Both the position numbers and the translations under genes were made by a program. Shown here piece after piece: positions 25,501-40,500 of a stretch of DNA of 64,000 nt. The notes under the pieces are model-generated. The model searched no databases and was not told the origin of the DNA. It saw nothing but the letters and a program-made list of their open reading frames with translations. Position 1 is the stretch's first letter. Every line of letters begins with the position of its first letter. The stretch comes from Xestospongia muta (Eukaryota > Porifera > Demospongiae > Haplosclerida > Petrosiidae), in NCBI GenBank assembly GCA_963693285.1, contig OY848929.1, positions 5,086,501 through 5,150,500 on the forward strand, in the 5' to 3' direction.

Positions 25501-28500
25501 GTGTCAGTTGCCACAACATCACTGAAAGTAAGTATAATTTCTCCTCGCAGCTGATCATAGTCAAAAGAAATTATTTCAGGTCTAGTTTCATCTTTGACAA
25601 AAGTACCATTGGTAGCAGGTATGGCATCTACAGGGTTACCAGCTGTATCAGAGACTGTTGCAGCGAGGAAAGACAATTTAAAGTTGTTTGTATTAGTAGC
25701 AATATAAGCATTAGCTTTGATAGCAGTGATATCTGGTTTGAGAAGTTGTAGTGTTAGTATTTCCACTCCAGATATGATATCTGAGATCTCAACAATGCAG
25801 CCTGTCAGATTTACACTAGCAATAGGTGGGCTGGTACTATTGTAGATTGTTATAGACCTACAGTCTGTAGTAGTTGGATCGACAGGTTCATCAAAGGTTA
25901 GTAGGATTTTATCTTCATCAAGGTTCAAAGTGAAACCCTTGAAGTTAGGAGGAGTTGTGTCAGCAGTATAGTTCTGTACTTGTATAGCCATGTCAGTACT
26001 TATCTCTATGACTGCATTAGGAGTAAAAGCAGTATCAGTGATAGTAGTTGAACTCATTGCTAAGTATGTGTTGTTGAAATTCTTAGCAAAGATGGAGGCT
26101 TTCAGAGCATTGACATCTTCTTCCAAAAGATCGATGACTATTTCTGGTCCATCAGGATTGTTAGTGTCACCTCCAGTCAAAGTGTAATAATAGGCAGAGT
26201 GTGTAATGTTAGAAGATGCTTGTATTATAATGCCAGTTGGCTCTAAGGACTCTGCACTGACTGGTTCATTGAATGTGAGAGTCAAAGTATTTGTGTTCAT
26301 ATTCAGAGAGAAGTTAGTAAATTGTGGTTCAGTAGCATCTGTATCATAAAACATCACAGGATAACCTGGAAATTCTGGAGCAACTGGTACAATAGGATTG
26401 CCCACCATGTCCTCTACTAGATCTGAAGTGAAAGAGATGTAGCAATTTCCTCTGTAAGTACAGAGATAGTTGTTGGCTTTAATTGTTGCAACATCATTAG
26501 ATAGGAGGTAGAAATCAATAATGTTCTTGTCTGGGTCATTAGTATGACCTCCACTTAGTGTGATATTAGCAAGGAGAGGATTGAAAATGTCTATCAAAGT
26601 GATGGTAGTGAAGTCAAATGAAGTGACATTCACTGTCTCAGAGAAAGAGAGTTTGATGGTTTTTTCATTGAGTTTGATAGATGTAAACTCTTCTAGTTCT
26701 GGTCTGGTTGTGTCATTAATAAAATTGTCAACTTGTATTCCTTGTCCATTTGGTATGGCATCAATTGGCATATTAACCATGTCTAAAACAGCTGATTCCT
26801 CTAAAGTAAGGTAACAATTTGGTTTGGAATAGCAAAATGTTTTGCGTTTGATCTCATTCAGATCATAGGTACTGAGAATGATTTTAACATCAGCAGAATC
26901 ATCATTTTGCTGTATGCTTGTAGTCAGAGTATGAGATGATTCAGAAACATTGGTATTGTCCTGTAGAGTGAAATTAGATATTATTAATGTGCTGACATCA
27001 ACTGTTTCATTAAAGTGTAGTGTTAGCAAACCCTTGTTCATATCCAAGTCAAAGGATAGCAAGGAAGGACGATCTAGATCAGGACCATATATGGAGACAG
27101 GTAATGCTTTGTCTTTTATGATTTCTTTTACTGAGTTGCCTGCATGGTCAGAAATGAGTTTAGGTAAGACATTGAAGAATATTGTTTCATTTGAAGTAGC
27201 CAACATGTCAAGAGCTTTGATGCCATTCTTATCAAAGATAGTTAGCTCAAAGACAATAATTGTGCTGTCATTGGATAGCAAGTAGCCATCAGTGAGTGCA
27301 TATGACTCTGCTGGAGTTGATGACTGATTGTTGATAAGTATAATACCTGATGGGTTGAGAGATGACGCATTGACAGTTTCTGAAAAGAGCAATGAGACCC
27401 TTCGAGTGGCCAAACTGAAATTGAAAGCTAAGAGTTCTGGTTTTGTAGTGTCAGGAATATACGAGTGAACTTGTTTTGCTGAAGTATTGTAGATTGGTAG
27501 TGCATCATTTTCAGCTAGGTCATTAATGACATTTGCCTCTAATGAAATGAATGTTGTATTTTTATTGGTAGCAAGAAGTGTCAATCTCTTTATTTCATTG
27601 AGTTCATTTGTAGATAGAACCACTTCCATTACTGCACTACTAATCTGTGTGTATGAGCTTTCATTAAGTGTTAAAGTCTCAACTGAGCTGTTTCTTTGAT
27701 TTTGTAGAGTGATTAGTTCAAGAACAAATGATGAACTTGTGATATTTTCAGAGAATGTGAGCAATACAGTTCCTGAATCTAAGTCAAATAGGAACATGGT
27801 CAATACCGGAGGGATAAGATCAGCGGTGTTGTTACTGGCATGTAGTGCTGGGAATGTAATGGGGATTACAGCTAATCCAGCCATGTCTGTTATTGCATCC
27901 TCTGTAATAGCAAGGTAGGTTGTGTTTGTATAGTGGCCAAGAGGAGGTCTCACTCGAATGGACTCTAAGTCAGAATTGTTAACTGTGATGGTTACAATTG
28001 TAGAATTGTAAAGACTAATGATTCCACTAGTCAATGTAAAAGAGGCTTCATCAGTGGTAGCATTAGGAGTAACTCTGAGTGTGAATTGTTTGGGATCAAG
28101 AGAGTTGACATTAACTGTCTCAGAGAAAGTAAGAATTATTAGCAAAGGTGGAACAGTGTCTGCCATGTCCAGTCTGTAAGAGACTAGGGTTGGTTTAGTA
28201 GAATCTTTTGAATATTTTTTAACTGGAAGTGGATCTGTAATTGCCTCAACAGCATTACCTGATGTATCAGAAATCAAATCTGAAGTGATAGTGAGGAATG
28301 TGTTGTTGGCACTTGTTGCAAGACTAGTCAATCTCTTGACTTCATTCAGGTCATCAGTAGAAATGGTCATAATTATTACTGGACCATCTGCTGAGGTTGT
28401 ATAGGAGGTATTGGTGAAAGAGAACAAAGGCTGGACTTCATTGTGAAGTGTAATTTGTGTAGCAGTCAATGTAGTGGAATTGACTGTTTCACTAAAAGAG

Positions 28501-31500
28501 AGAGTGATCTCTCCTGCATCTAAATCAAAGTCAAAACTTAACAAAACTGGTGCTTTTTTATCTTCTGTAAAGTTGCTGACTTGGATTGCCTTTGTGATCT
28601 CTATTTCAATGACTGGGTTGAAGTTCATATCAAAGATTGTGGTGTTGTCAAGTATGATATAAGTGTTGGATGTTCCACTGAATAGGTTAGTTTCATTCTT
28701 GATAAAGTTAGCATCTTCAAAACTCAGAGTGAATGTCACAATATCTCTGTCATCACTAGTTAAATTGCCTCCTGTTAGTTGTCTTTGTGGACTATACATA
28801 CTTTGTCCACCTATCAAGGTAATGCCAGTTAAATTGAGTTCAAGAATACTGACTGTCTCAGAGAAGTACAAGGTCACAATATCATTGGTAAGATTAACAT
28901 CAAAACTACGTAGTATTGGTCTTGTTGTATCCTCTGTATAGCAGTCTGCTTTAACAGCATAAGCTCCAGTGGAAGTAATCTCTGCTATAGGATTGTCAGC
29001 GTTATCATGCAGCATATCTTTTTCCCATCCAATGTAGGTAGAAGTGGCAGACACAGCCAGTGATCTCTGTCTCTTTACTTCATTGGCATCAACATGTGTT
29101 AGATATACAACTACAGTAGTGTCATTTAGGGATGTTATATTGCCTCCAGTGAGCATGTATTCTGAGTCAGGTGTGAGGTCTGTCGAACTGAATAGAATGA
29201 GTCTTGATGGTATTACAGATGTAACATTGATTGTCTCTGAGAATCTCAATACAAGATATGGTGATCCATCCATATCTAGACAATAATCAAGTAACTCGGG
29301 TGGTATGATGTCCTCTTTAAGATCATAGGCCATTTGGGCATAGGAGTTATTAATAGGGACAATGGGATTGCCAGCCATATCGTACACAGTGAATGGTAGG
29401 AAAGAAATATAAGTATCATTGACATTGTTACCAAGTTTTGTCATGGCTTTGAGGTTATCAGTGTCGTATTTTGTTAGTGTCACAGTGATAGTGACTCCAG
29501 TAAAGTTAGGTGAGAGAACACCACCTGTTAATGTATAGTTCTCTGAGGCTTCTGATATGTTAGGATAGTTCTGTAAAGTGATCTGATCCAACTTAAGGGA
29601 GGTGACATTAATAGCTTCACTAAAGACCAGTGTTAGGGTGCCACGATCAATAGAATTAACTTCCACGTTCAAATTGATGGAGAATCGTATCAGTGTAGGA
29701 TCAGTTCTATCAGTAGTGTAATTATGAGTCTGAATAGCCTCATCAAGATTAATAGCATTGAGAGCATTGTTAGCTACATCTTTCGCAGTGGACGATTGCA
29801 AAGAAATGAAGGTATTGTTTCTGTTAGTTGCAAGGTAAGGCATCATTTTGAGTTGGTCAAGGTCAGCTTTGGTGATGTTCACTATGATCTCATACCCATC
29901 AGCACTTGTTGAAGTACCCCCAGTTAAAGTGTAACGACTGGAAGGATCTGTAGCTATTTCATTTTGGATGGTGATGTGCTGAGGTTGTAAAGTCTCTCTA
30001 TCAATGACATCATCAAATGTCAGTATGAGGAAAGCATTATCCATATCTAGAGTGAAGTTTAGCAGACTTGGTCGAGTGGTATCTCCAATGTAAGTGAGTG
30101 CTTGATCAGGTGCATTAGAGGGGATACCAATGACAAGGTTATCAGCTTTATCTTGGATTGCTCCTTCAAAGAAAGACAGATAGGAAGTGTCTCTGTTAAT
30201 TGCTAGTTGTTGTAAGAGCTTAATAGAACGATAGTCTTCAGCGCTGAGAATAATTTCGAGAATTTCATGAGTAGCTGATGCATATCGAGTACTACCACCA
30301 GTAAGATCAAATGTACCATCTCCAGACATGTTGCTATGCATTGAGAAGTTTGTGAAGACAATGGTATCAGAGTCAATAGGTTCAGAGAAAGACAGAGTAA
30401 TAATGCCTTCATCCATATCAAGCTGAGTGTAAGCATTTAACTCTGGTACAATGTTATCTGGCACAAATATATTAACCTGTAATGGATTATTGGCGAAGAT
30501 TGGAACAACAGGATTACCCATATTGTCTTCATTCAAGTACATATCACCAACTAAACTTGATGTGATAGTAATGTAGGTGGAATTCTTTCCAGTAGCAAGG
30601 AGCTCTTCAGCTTTTAATCTGTATACATCTTCTGGTGATATAGTAAATTTCATGTATGGTAAATGAGCTTGAGTATGGAGTAGTTCACTGACTATGTTGT
30701 TCAATGTAACTTTAACTGTAGTGTTTGTTTCAGTAGCTGTATTCTGGAATGTGATGTATCGCACTTCAAAGGTTGTATATCTAACAGTTTCATCAAAATA
30801 GAGAGTTACGTTTTCATATGTAAGATCTAAATCAAAATGAATGAGTTTAGGTCTTGTGGTGTCTTTAGTGAGATTAAAAAGTTGTGAATTAGACCTAATA
30901 ACAGGCTCATCTAGTACTGCAGCAACTGGGTTGCCAAAGGTATCATTAGCAAATGTACTGGTGAGTCGAATAAAACAGTCTGATGGACCATTAGTACATA
31001 ATTCATCGAGAGCTTTAATTGCATTTAAGTCATCATTGGTGAGTGAGATATTAACGTATGTGTTGTCTTCGCTGAGTACTTCACCACCTGTAAGTTGAAC
31101 TTTGAACTCAAAAGAGCCAACAAAGTCTTGAAGGGAAATGGCTGTAGGATCTATGGTTGATGCATCAATGGTTTCTTCAAATCTGAGTGTCAAGAGACCA
31201 TTGTCCAAATCAAATTGAACAAATTCTTCAAGAGTTGTAGGAGTGGTATCTGGAATATAGTCATCAGCCATGTGTGGGTGTGATGAAGTAATTTCTACTA
31301 TTTTATTCCCAGACATGTCTGCAACAAAGTTACTATCAAAGGCAATGAAACAGGTGGACGCATTTGTGCACATTGGTAACCTAGTAACTTCATCTCGGTC
31401 AACTTTGTGGAAGGTAACATGAAGGATATCAGTGTAATCTGGGCTGTAGTCACCTCCAATAAGATCGTAGCTCAAAATTGAGTCTGCTTCATTGAACAGA

Positions 31501-34500
31501 GTTATGGCAGTAAGGTCTACTGATGTTGTGTTGATGGTCTCAGAAAATGAGAGAGTGAAGTTGCCGTTATCAAAGTCAATTATGAAGGATACCAAATAGG
31601 GTAGTGTAGTGTCATTAGTCAAACTAGCAACAGGTTTAGCATATGTTGGATCAATTGGAATTAAGAGATTATCATTTCTGTCTTCAGCTGCAGTTGCCTC
31701 AATGGAAAGGTAAGTATCATTGTTACCTGTGGCAAGGTCATCAATTGCTTTGATTGCATTGAGGTCGGAGAGACTGAGATTAACAGTCACTACAGAGAAG
31801 CTGGTTCTGACATAGCTACTGGATTGAGTTATAGTAAATTCTGATGTTGAACTAACTGGATTGTTACGCAGTGTGATATCAGTTATGTTGATTGTGTCTG
31901 GATTAACAGTCTCAGAAAAGAAGAGAGTGAGTTCTCCAGTGTTTAAGTTAAGATTATAGTCATCTAATATTGGTCTTGTTTCATCTTCAAAGAAGGCTAC
32001 AGGATGTCTATCATATATACGATGAACGTTCACTACATTGTTGTCACTCATGTCAAGGATTGTTGGTTTCATCAATGAAAGGACAGTAGTTTCAACAGAG
32101 ATAGCTAAGTCAGTGTAATCTTTGATGGCGTCTAGATCTGTACGATTAATTTCAATTATTATTAGGTCATCATTGGGACCTTCTGAGTAGCTGGCATCAG
32201 TTAATTGGTATGAATTGACAATACCAGAAGCAGTTTTCCATAAAGTAATATGTGTGACTTGTAATGATGTGAAATTGACAGCTTCATTAAACAATAAGTA
32301 TAGCTGACCAGCATTTAAAGAGATATTATAATCAACAAGATGTGGTGATGTTGTGTCCATTGTGAATTCTGACACACGTAAAGGTTCTGCAAATGATTGA
32401 ATGGGATTGCCACTAGTATCATAAACAGTACCTTCCACAAAATCAAGGAATGTGTTCTTATTGCTAGTTGCAAGTTTAGTGTCTAGTTTGATGGCATCTA
32501 AGTCTTTGTCACTAATTGTTACTGTGAGGACAAGATCATTCTGGGTAGATCCAACACTATTGGTAAGACTATAATTTGTTTCTTGTAGAGTTGTTATGTT
32601 AGTATCCACAAATTTAATGAGACTAATATTAAGCAAATCAGCAAGTACAACTTCATCAAAAGTCAGTTTTAGAATACCATTATCCAAGTCAAAGGAGAAG
32701 GACAGAAGCTTGGGTGGAGTCGTGTCCCCATAGACCATGTTAGCTTTTAGGCTTGAACTTGTAGTAATGGGCTCTAGTGGATTTTCTGAGTAGTCTTGAG
32801 TGGTAAGATTGGTCACAGCAATGTATGTAGAGCTATTGTCTACTGCAAGATTCAAAATTCTCTTAATGTTATTAGTGTCTTTAATTGTTGGAGTCATTGT
32901 GTAAATTGGTCTGTGGATGAGACCTGCTGGTTGGATAGTACCAGTATTTTGCAGTATGTAGTTAAGATAGTTGCTTGCATTGACTTCCAAAGAAGAGTTG
33001 ACATTCTGAATTGTTATTTGAGTGAAGTCAAACAGCATCTCATAGTCGATGACCTCAGAGAAAGTGAGAGTAAATATACCAGGTGTACGGTCAAATTCAA
33101 ATCCAGTCAATTCTGGTCTTGTTTCATCAAAGATGAGGTCAGTAGATTCAATTGCATTTGAGATAGGAACAGCTACAGTTGGATTGTTACTGAGGTCAGC
33201 TACTACAGAAGATTCGACAGCAATGTAGGCTGATTGACTATCAATGGTAAGTTGCCTGCGTATCTTAAGAGAGTTGAGATCATCATTCGATAGTTGAATG
33301 GATACTTCAGAACTGTAAGTTGGATTGATTACATAGCTATCTGAAGTAAGGCTAATGTTTGAAGTAAACATATTGTACTCTCTTCTATTTTGAAGTGTTA
33401 TAGCTGTGACATCTACAGAAGATCCATTAACTGTTTCGCTGAACGTAAGGTTGAGAAGACCAGTGTTCATATCAATTACAAAACTCAGCAACTCAGCTGG
33501 TTTAAAATCTTGAGTGTATTTACTTACCTTGTTGATATCAGACAGGACAATTAGATCAAAATCAACTAGATCTCTCACTGTGCCTGTTGGAATATAGAGG
33601 TAAGTGTTGTTTTCATTGGTAGCAAGTTCTGTGTTGGCTTTGATCTCATTTATGTCTTCATTTGATAACATAATATAAATGATTTTGCCATTGTTAGTTT
33701 GATCTGTTGTACCATTACTAATCATGAAAGCAGAGCTGTTATCAGAGATGTTACTAGAAGGATAGATTATGAGGTTGTCAAGGATTAGTGTAGAGAGTCG
33801 GACAGCCTCTGAAAAGGTGAGTGCCAAAGTACTTGTGTTCATGTTTAGAGAGAATCCTTCAAACTCTGGTGCATTGGTGTCCTCAGTAAAGTTGGATGCC
33901 TTCAGGGCCTTGTCATCTGTAATGGCTATAACATCAATTCCATAAGGATCATCAGCAGCAAAAGCATACATGGTGAGATAGGCTGTTTCATTACTCACTG
34001 CCAGTCCTGGGGTGGATTTCAAATTGAATAGATCAACATCTCCAATAGTTACTTCAATGATATATCCATCATCAATACTTGAATTACTTGAGTCAGTAAG
34101 AACGTATTTCTTGTTGGCAGACTGTCCATCTTGTATGGTCAGAGAAGTAACATCAAATGTACTGGCATCAATGACATCATTGAATGTCAACAACAATTGA
34201 CCAGTGTCCACATCAAGACTGAAGAACATTAAAGTAGCTGCTGTCGTATCAGCAATCAAATCAGTAGCCTGAATGTTAGTAGATGCTTCTGAGGAAATGT
34301 TGGCTGAATCCTGTACAAAATCGCTGTATGATTTGAGGTAAGAGTTGTTTAAGTGAGAGGCTACATTTGGGTTGGTTTTAATACTAATGAGTGCAGACTT
34401 TGACAAGTTAACAACAAGGACTTGAGCTCCTGGGTTTGGAACTGGTTGTATAAAGCCACCATTGAGGTTTACAGTTGTATTTTCAGAATCTCCTACTAGC

Positions 34501-37500
34501 TCTAGTAAAGATAAATTGACCGAATTAACAAGGATCGTTTCAGAGAAAGTGATAAAGAGTTGATCTTTATTCAAATCTAGTGTAAATGAAGTAATATAAG
34601 GTGAGTTGATATCATTGATATAATTGGATGCTTGAAGGGCATCAGTGAAAGGGATTTCATCAATACTATTAGGTTGTATGGCAAGATCTTGAATGGCAAA
34701 TTTATCAATGCTAATAAATGTATCTCCTTTAGTCTTAGCATAAGTTAGTGAACGGAGTTTATTAAGATCTGCATCAGTTAGATTGAAGACAATGATGTCA
34801 GAGGAGATATCTCCAGGATTGCCGCCAGTGAGAGTATAGTAATCTGTAGTATTATCAGAACCTTGAATGTGAATTCCAGTAACATCAAATGTGCTGACAT
34901 CTACTGGTTCTGAGAAGTATAATATTAACTGACCCAATTGAGCATCAAAGTCAAAGGATTCAAGATCAGGAGGGTTTGTATCTTTAATAAAGTTCATTGC
35001 AACAAGTCCAGGTGAACTTCCTGGAGTGAATGCCGTAACATTGTTACCTGACTGGTCCTTGATTAATTGATCAGTAAATGTAATGTAACAATTGCCTTGG
35101 CTGCTGCATACATATTGACGTTTTTGGATTTCCACTAAGTCTTCATGTGATAGAGTGATTTCAAGTACTGTTCCACTAGAGCTGTTTGTGTAAGTAGTTC
35201 CTTTTAGAGTATAAGATTGCAATGGATCATCTGTGTATAGAGTTTGGAGTGTCAGAGCAGTAGGATTAAAAGTGTCTGGATCGACTGTTTCTGAAAATGT
35301 AATAATCATAGTTCCATTATTAAGATTGAATTCTGTGAATTCCAAAACACGTGGATCACTATTGTCAAAGATGAGCTTTTCAACACTTGTAAAATCTTCT
35401 TCTTCGTTAGAAAGTCCAGACATGTCTTCAATTGTGAAATTGGTCAAAGATATGAAACAGCTCATTGTTTGAGTGCATATTCTGTCTCTTGTGAGAGCAA
35501 TGAAGTCCTGATCAGAGATGTCAATAGTGATAACAGGCATACTGTTATCAGTAGAGGAGCTGGTATTAAGAGTATATGATGGTCCAGAGACACTTGAACT
35601 AAGAGTGATACCTGCTACATTGAGTGAACTGATGTTGACAGTTTCTGAGAAAGAAAGAGTGAGTACACGTTGATTCATGTCAAGATCAAAGAGCACAAGT
35701 TGTGGACGAATGGTATCATTGTTAAAACTGTTAGCCTGTTTTGCTGCTGACTGTGGGATTGTAACAACAGAATTGTTGTTCATATCAGTGAGTGCATATG
35801 CAGCAACAGCTAAGTAAGAATTGTCTATAGAGGTGTAGAGATTGGTCAAAGCTTTGAGGTCATTGAGATCTTTACTGGTTAGTGACCACTCAATATATGT
35901 TCCAGGTGGGGATGTGGTGTTGCCACCACTAAGTCGAAGGGTCTCAGTAGCTTGACGATTTTTGTTTTGCAATATAAGACCCAAAGGATCAACAGAAGTT
36001 GGATCGACGCTCTCTGAAAAATGCATGGTAAGAATGCCAGTTGTCAACATAAAGTCAAAACTGACAAGCTGGGGTCTTGTCTTGTCTGGTTGAACTTCTA
36101 TTGCTTTAATCCCATTGCCATCCAATATTGGAGTAGATGGGTTTTCAGCACGATCTAATACAGCATCAGTCAAAAGAGTAAGATATGTATTGGCTGTGTT
36201 ACTAGCTAAGCCATCATTGGCTTTGATGATATCAAGATCTTTGTTTGAGAGGATGATATTAGTGATGGTTGTATCAACTCCATAGCTGACATCAGCTTCT
36301 TTGATTGGATGGAAAGTTGCTGCACCAGTGGTGTTGGCTTGCACTGTGATAAAGGTGATATTTAATGTGCTCAAAAGAACAGGCTCAGACCATGTCAATG
36401 CCAATAGTCCAGAATCAAGATCAAATGTAAAGTTGGCAAGGTGTGGATTGACCAAATCCACTGCATAAGATCTCACAATAAGAGAGTCACTGCTTGGTAG
36501 AACAGATAGTGGATTACCACTAGTATCATTCACTGCTCCTGCCAACACTGATAAATATGATGAGTTTCTTCCTAACAAGAACTCAATGCCATTATTAATG
36601 TAATCTATGATGTTTTCAAAATCAGAGATTAGTACTTCAATTTCCAATGTGTCATCAGCAAGTTGTGTAATATTGGTAGAGCCAGTAAGTGAAACTGCAG
36701 AAGCTGTTGCAATATCTGGCCCTGATTGTAGTTGGAAGTAGGTGACATTAACTGTGGAGACATCAATAGTTTCAGAGAATTGAACAGTGAGAATCATTGG
36801 ACGTCGTATAGCATCAGTCATGGATAGATCAAAGGCAATGACTTCTGGCTCAGTTGAGTCTTCAATGAAGTCTGAAACTGCAAAAGCATTGGAAAATGGG
36901 ATATTGATGATATCATTGTTACTTGTGTCTTTAATGAAAGAGCTGGTAAGTGTAATAAGAGTAGTATTTTTATCTTCTGCAAGATTTGTGACAAATTTGA
37001 TGGCATTTAGGTCTGTTCGTCCAATCTCAATTACAATAATGGTTCCACTATTAGAGTTTGTGCTGGAGTTCAATGAAAGAGTATAATTTAGACTATTGTC
37101 AGCTAGACCATTCGTGATTGTCAGTTTTGTAATGTCTAATGTTGAGACAAGGACAGACTCAGAGAATGTCAATGTCAAGTTACCGCTGTCTAAGTCAAAG
37201 TCAGCAGACACTAATTCTGGTTTAGTTTTATCAATCACTAATCTTGATGGGTTCTTAGCTTCAGAGGTATTAATAGCTGATACTGGATTACCACTGTTGT
37301 CTACAATGGCTGTTGAATCAATAGATAAGTAGGTGTTGGTTCTATTTGTGAGAACATTGTCAACAAGTCTGAGATAGTTGAGGTCATCTTCATCCATTCT
37401 AAAGTTAATAATAGGACCATCAGTGGATGTAAGAGTTCCATTAGTGAGGTTAAAACTGAAGGAGGTATTAACTGGAGTATTTAAGATTGTGAAGGCAGGG

Positions 37501-40500
37501 AAGTAGATGGACTCTGCATTCACTGTCTCTGAGAAAGTCAGAGATATTAAGCCATCATTGAGATCAACAGTATATGAATTAAGTTCAGGATCAGTGGTAT
37601 CATTGATAAAGCCTGAAGCAAATAAAGGAACAGCGGACATCCTTGCTTGCAGACCATTTTTAGAAGCATCCCTGATGGCATTTTCATCATAAAACAGTCT
37701 TGTGTTAAATTGTTCTGTTGCCAACGTAGTAATGGACTTGATTTGGTTCAGATCAAAATCAGAGAGATAAAGTTTGACGACAACATCATGATTGCTAACC
37801 TCTGTGTCGTTTACCATTGCTGTACCTTTAGTGAGTCGGTAAGCTTCATAGAATTTAGATGAAGTGTTACCAGTATTGGAAATTATGAATAGAGAGGTGT
37901 TTAATGATGAAACATTCACAGCCTCACTGAAAGTTAACTCGAGAAGGCCCTCATTCAGATCAAATGTGAAGTACTGCAATAAAGGATTGACCATGTCTTG
38001 CACATGATCTGAGGCACCAAGGGCATCAGTTAAAGGAATGGCTTGTACTGGATTACCAGCCATATCATAGATAGTACTATTCAATAAAGAAATGTATGTG
38101 TCACTGATTTGAGTAGCAAGTTGAGTGTGCTCCTGGATTGTGTGAAGATCGGTCACTGTGAGGTAAAGTTGAAAGTTGACATCAGTCAGATTTGGTACTG
38201 CCATTCCACCAGTTAAAGTGTACTCTTGAGAGGCTAGTGAGTTGCTGGCAGCATTAAGTAGAGTTATTCCGGGTGGATATAAGGATCTGATATTTACAGC
38301 TTCTGAGAACAGCAATGACAGAGCAGCTGTGTTTGCATTGTATGTAAAGTTTGTTAAAGTTGGAGGAGTGGTGTCTGCTGTATAATTGGTAGCTTCAATC
38401 AGTTTTGGAAGAGTTCCTACACCTCCAGGTTGGGCAATAACTAATGCAGTGAGTTTGAAGACAGTCGTGTTAATATCAATAGCAAGTTCATCTCTCCTTT
38501 TTATTTCATCTAGATCACTCTTGACAATAAAGAAGTCAATAATAAAACCAACAGGACTGCTTGTTTCTCCTTCTGTTAATCGATATTGGTTAGTAGGTAG
38601 TGACTCAGCCTCAATTAATGTTTCATAAAGTGTAATTTCACTAGCCATGAAGGTATCTGGATTGACTACATCATCAAATGTCAAAGATACAAAACCATTG
38701 TCCATATCGAGAGAGAAGTCAATAAGTTCAGGAGCTGTGAGATCTTCAACATGAGTTACTACTTGAATGGCAACAGGTAAACTAGACTCATTTTTGGTTC
38801 CAATAAGCAGATTGCCAGCTGTATCAGTTACAGCTCCATCATCTATTTGAATGAAAGTAGTACTTCTGTCAAATCCAAGATTAAAATTCTTCTTGATTTC
38901 TGAGACATCATCATCAGTGAAATGAACAGTTAATATATTTGTAATTGGACCTAGTTGAGGCATACCACCAGTGAATACTAATAATTCACCATTATATGCC
39001 TGTGATCGTAGTGTAAATTTACTTGGAATATATGTTTCAGCTAAGATAGGTTCAGAGAAGATTACTGTAAAGGTGTTGTCTCGTAATGAGAGTTGTGAAA
39101 ATGAAGTAACTTCAGGACGTATATAATCAGCAATGTAATCATGTGCCTGTATAGCAGAAATATTGTTCTCTGCAGCTTCAATACTATTGTCAGAGACATC
39201 CTCAATGAAAGAGGAAGTAAATGTTAGCCATGTACTATTGAGGTCAGCAGCAACCAGAAGGTTAGCTTGTAGGTTGACTACATCTGTTGGATCAAGTCTG
39301 AAGGAGATGACAGTACTAAGACCTGATGTTATTGGTATACCACCAGTTAGTGGTACCAATGAAGAAGCATTGAAATCATCTTGTAGTACTGAAGCAGAAG
39401 GTACAAATTCGGAATGGTCAATGACTTCATTGAATGTTAATGACATTATAGTATTGTTCATGTCTAAAGTGTAGTTGGTAAGTATCGGAGGAGAAGTATC
39501 ATCAATGTATTTAGTAGCGTGTTCTTTGTTATTGAAGGACATAGTGTTAACAACTGGTACAAGAGAGTTATTGAAAGGATCTTTGACAAAAGTGTCTAAT
39601 AATCGTACCCAACAAGACTGTCCATGTGCACAGAGTGTAGCTTTCTGGAACTTGATTTGGTTTAAGTCATCATTGGTCAGCTTTATTGTCACTTCTGGCC
39701 CATCAGTTGTAGTGACTTCTCCACCTGTGAGAGTTACAGTGATAGTTGGGCTATCATACCATTCTGTTAGATTGAGGGAACTGAGCTTAATAGATTGAAC
39801 ATCTACTGTCTCTGAGAATACCAATGTTATGAGGCCTTCATCAAGATCTATCAATTTGAAGTCAACTAGAGATGGTCTGACAGTATCTGAATAGAAATCA
39901 TTAACCAAGGCCGGAAGGGTTGGTAATATCAGTTGATTTTTGGATGTATCATTTGATAGCTGAGTGGTGAAGCTAATGTAGCAGTCATTCTGAGTATTAC
40001 AAATTGGCAAAGTGTTGAGAATGTTAATGTCATCCTGAGTGAGCTGTATCACCACATCAGCAGTGTTTACCTCAGGTAGTGTTGCATTCGTTATGTTGAA
40101 CAGGACTGTAGGATTAGCAGGATTAAGCAGAATGATGTCATCAATACTAAATGTATCAATGTCTACTGGTTCTTCAAAGAAAAGGGTTAGCTCTTGGCTG
40201 GTCAAATTGATATCAAAACGAAGGAATTCCAATGGTGATATGTCTGGAGTATACAAAGACACCTGTTTAGCAGCTGTTGGCTGTATTCTATAGTTGTAAT
40301 TGTCTGAAATATCCTTCACTAATTGGTTAGTGATGGAAATGTAAGTGGTTCTGTTGTCAATTGCTAGCATTTGAAGTGCTTTGATTTTGTTAGCATCTGA
40401 TCTGGACAGTGTGATTATTGCATTGGCAAAGTTGCTGACCTTTATTGTTGTGTTTTCAGGCTCTAGTTGAACATAAAATGTAATATTTGTAGCAGCATCT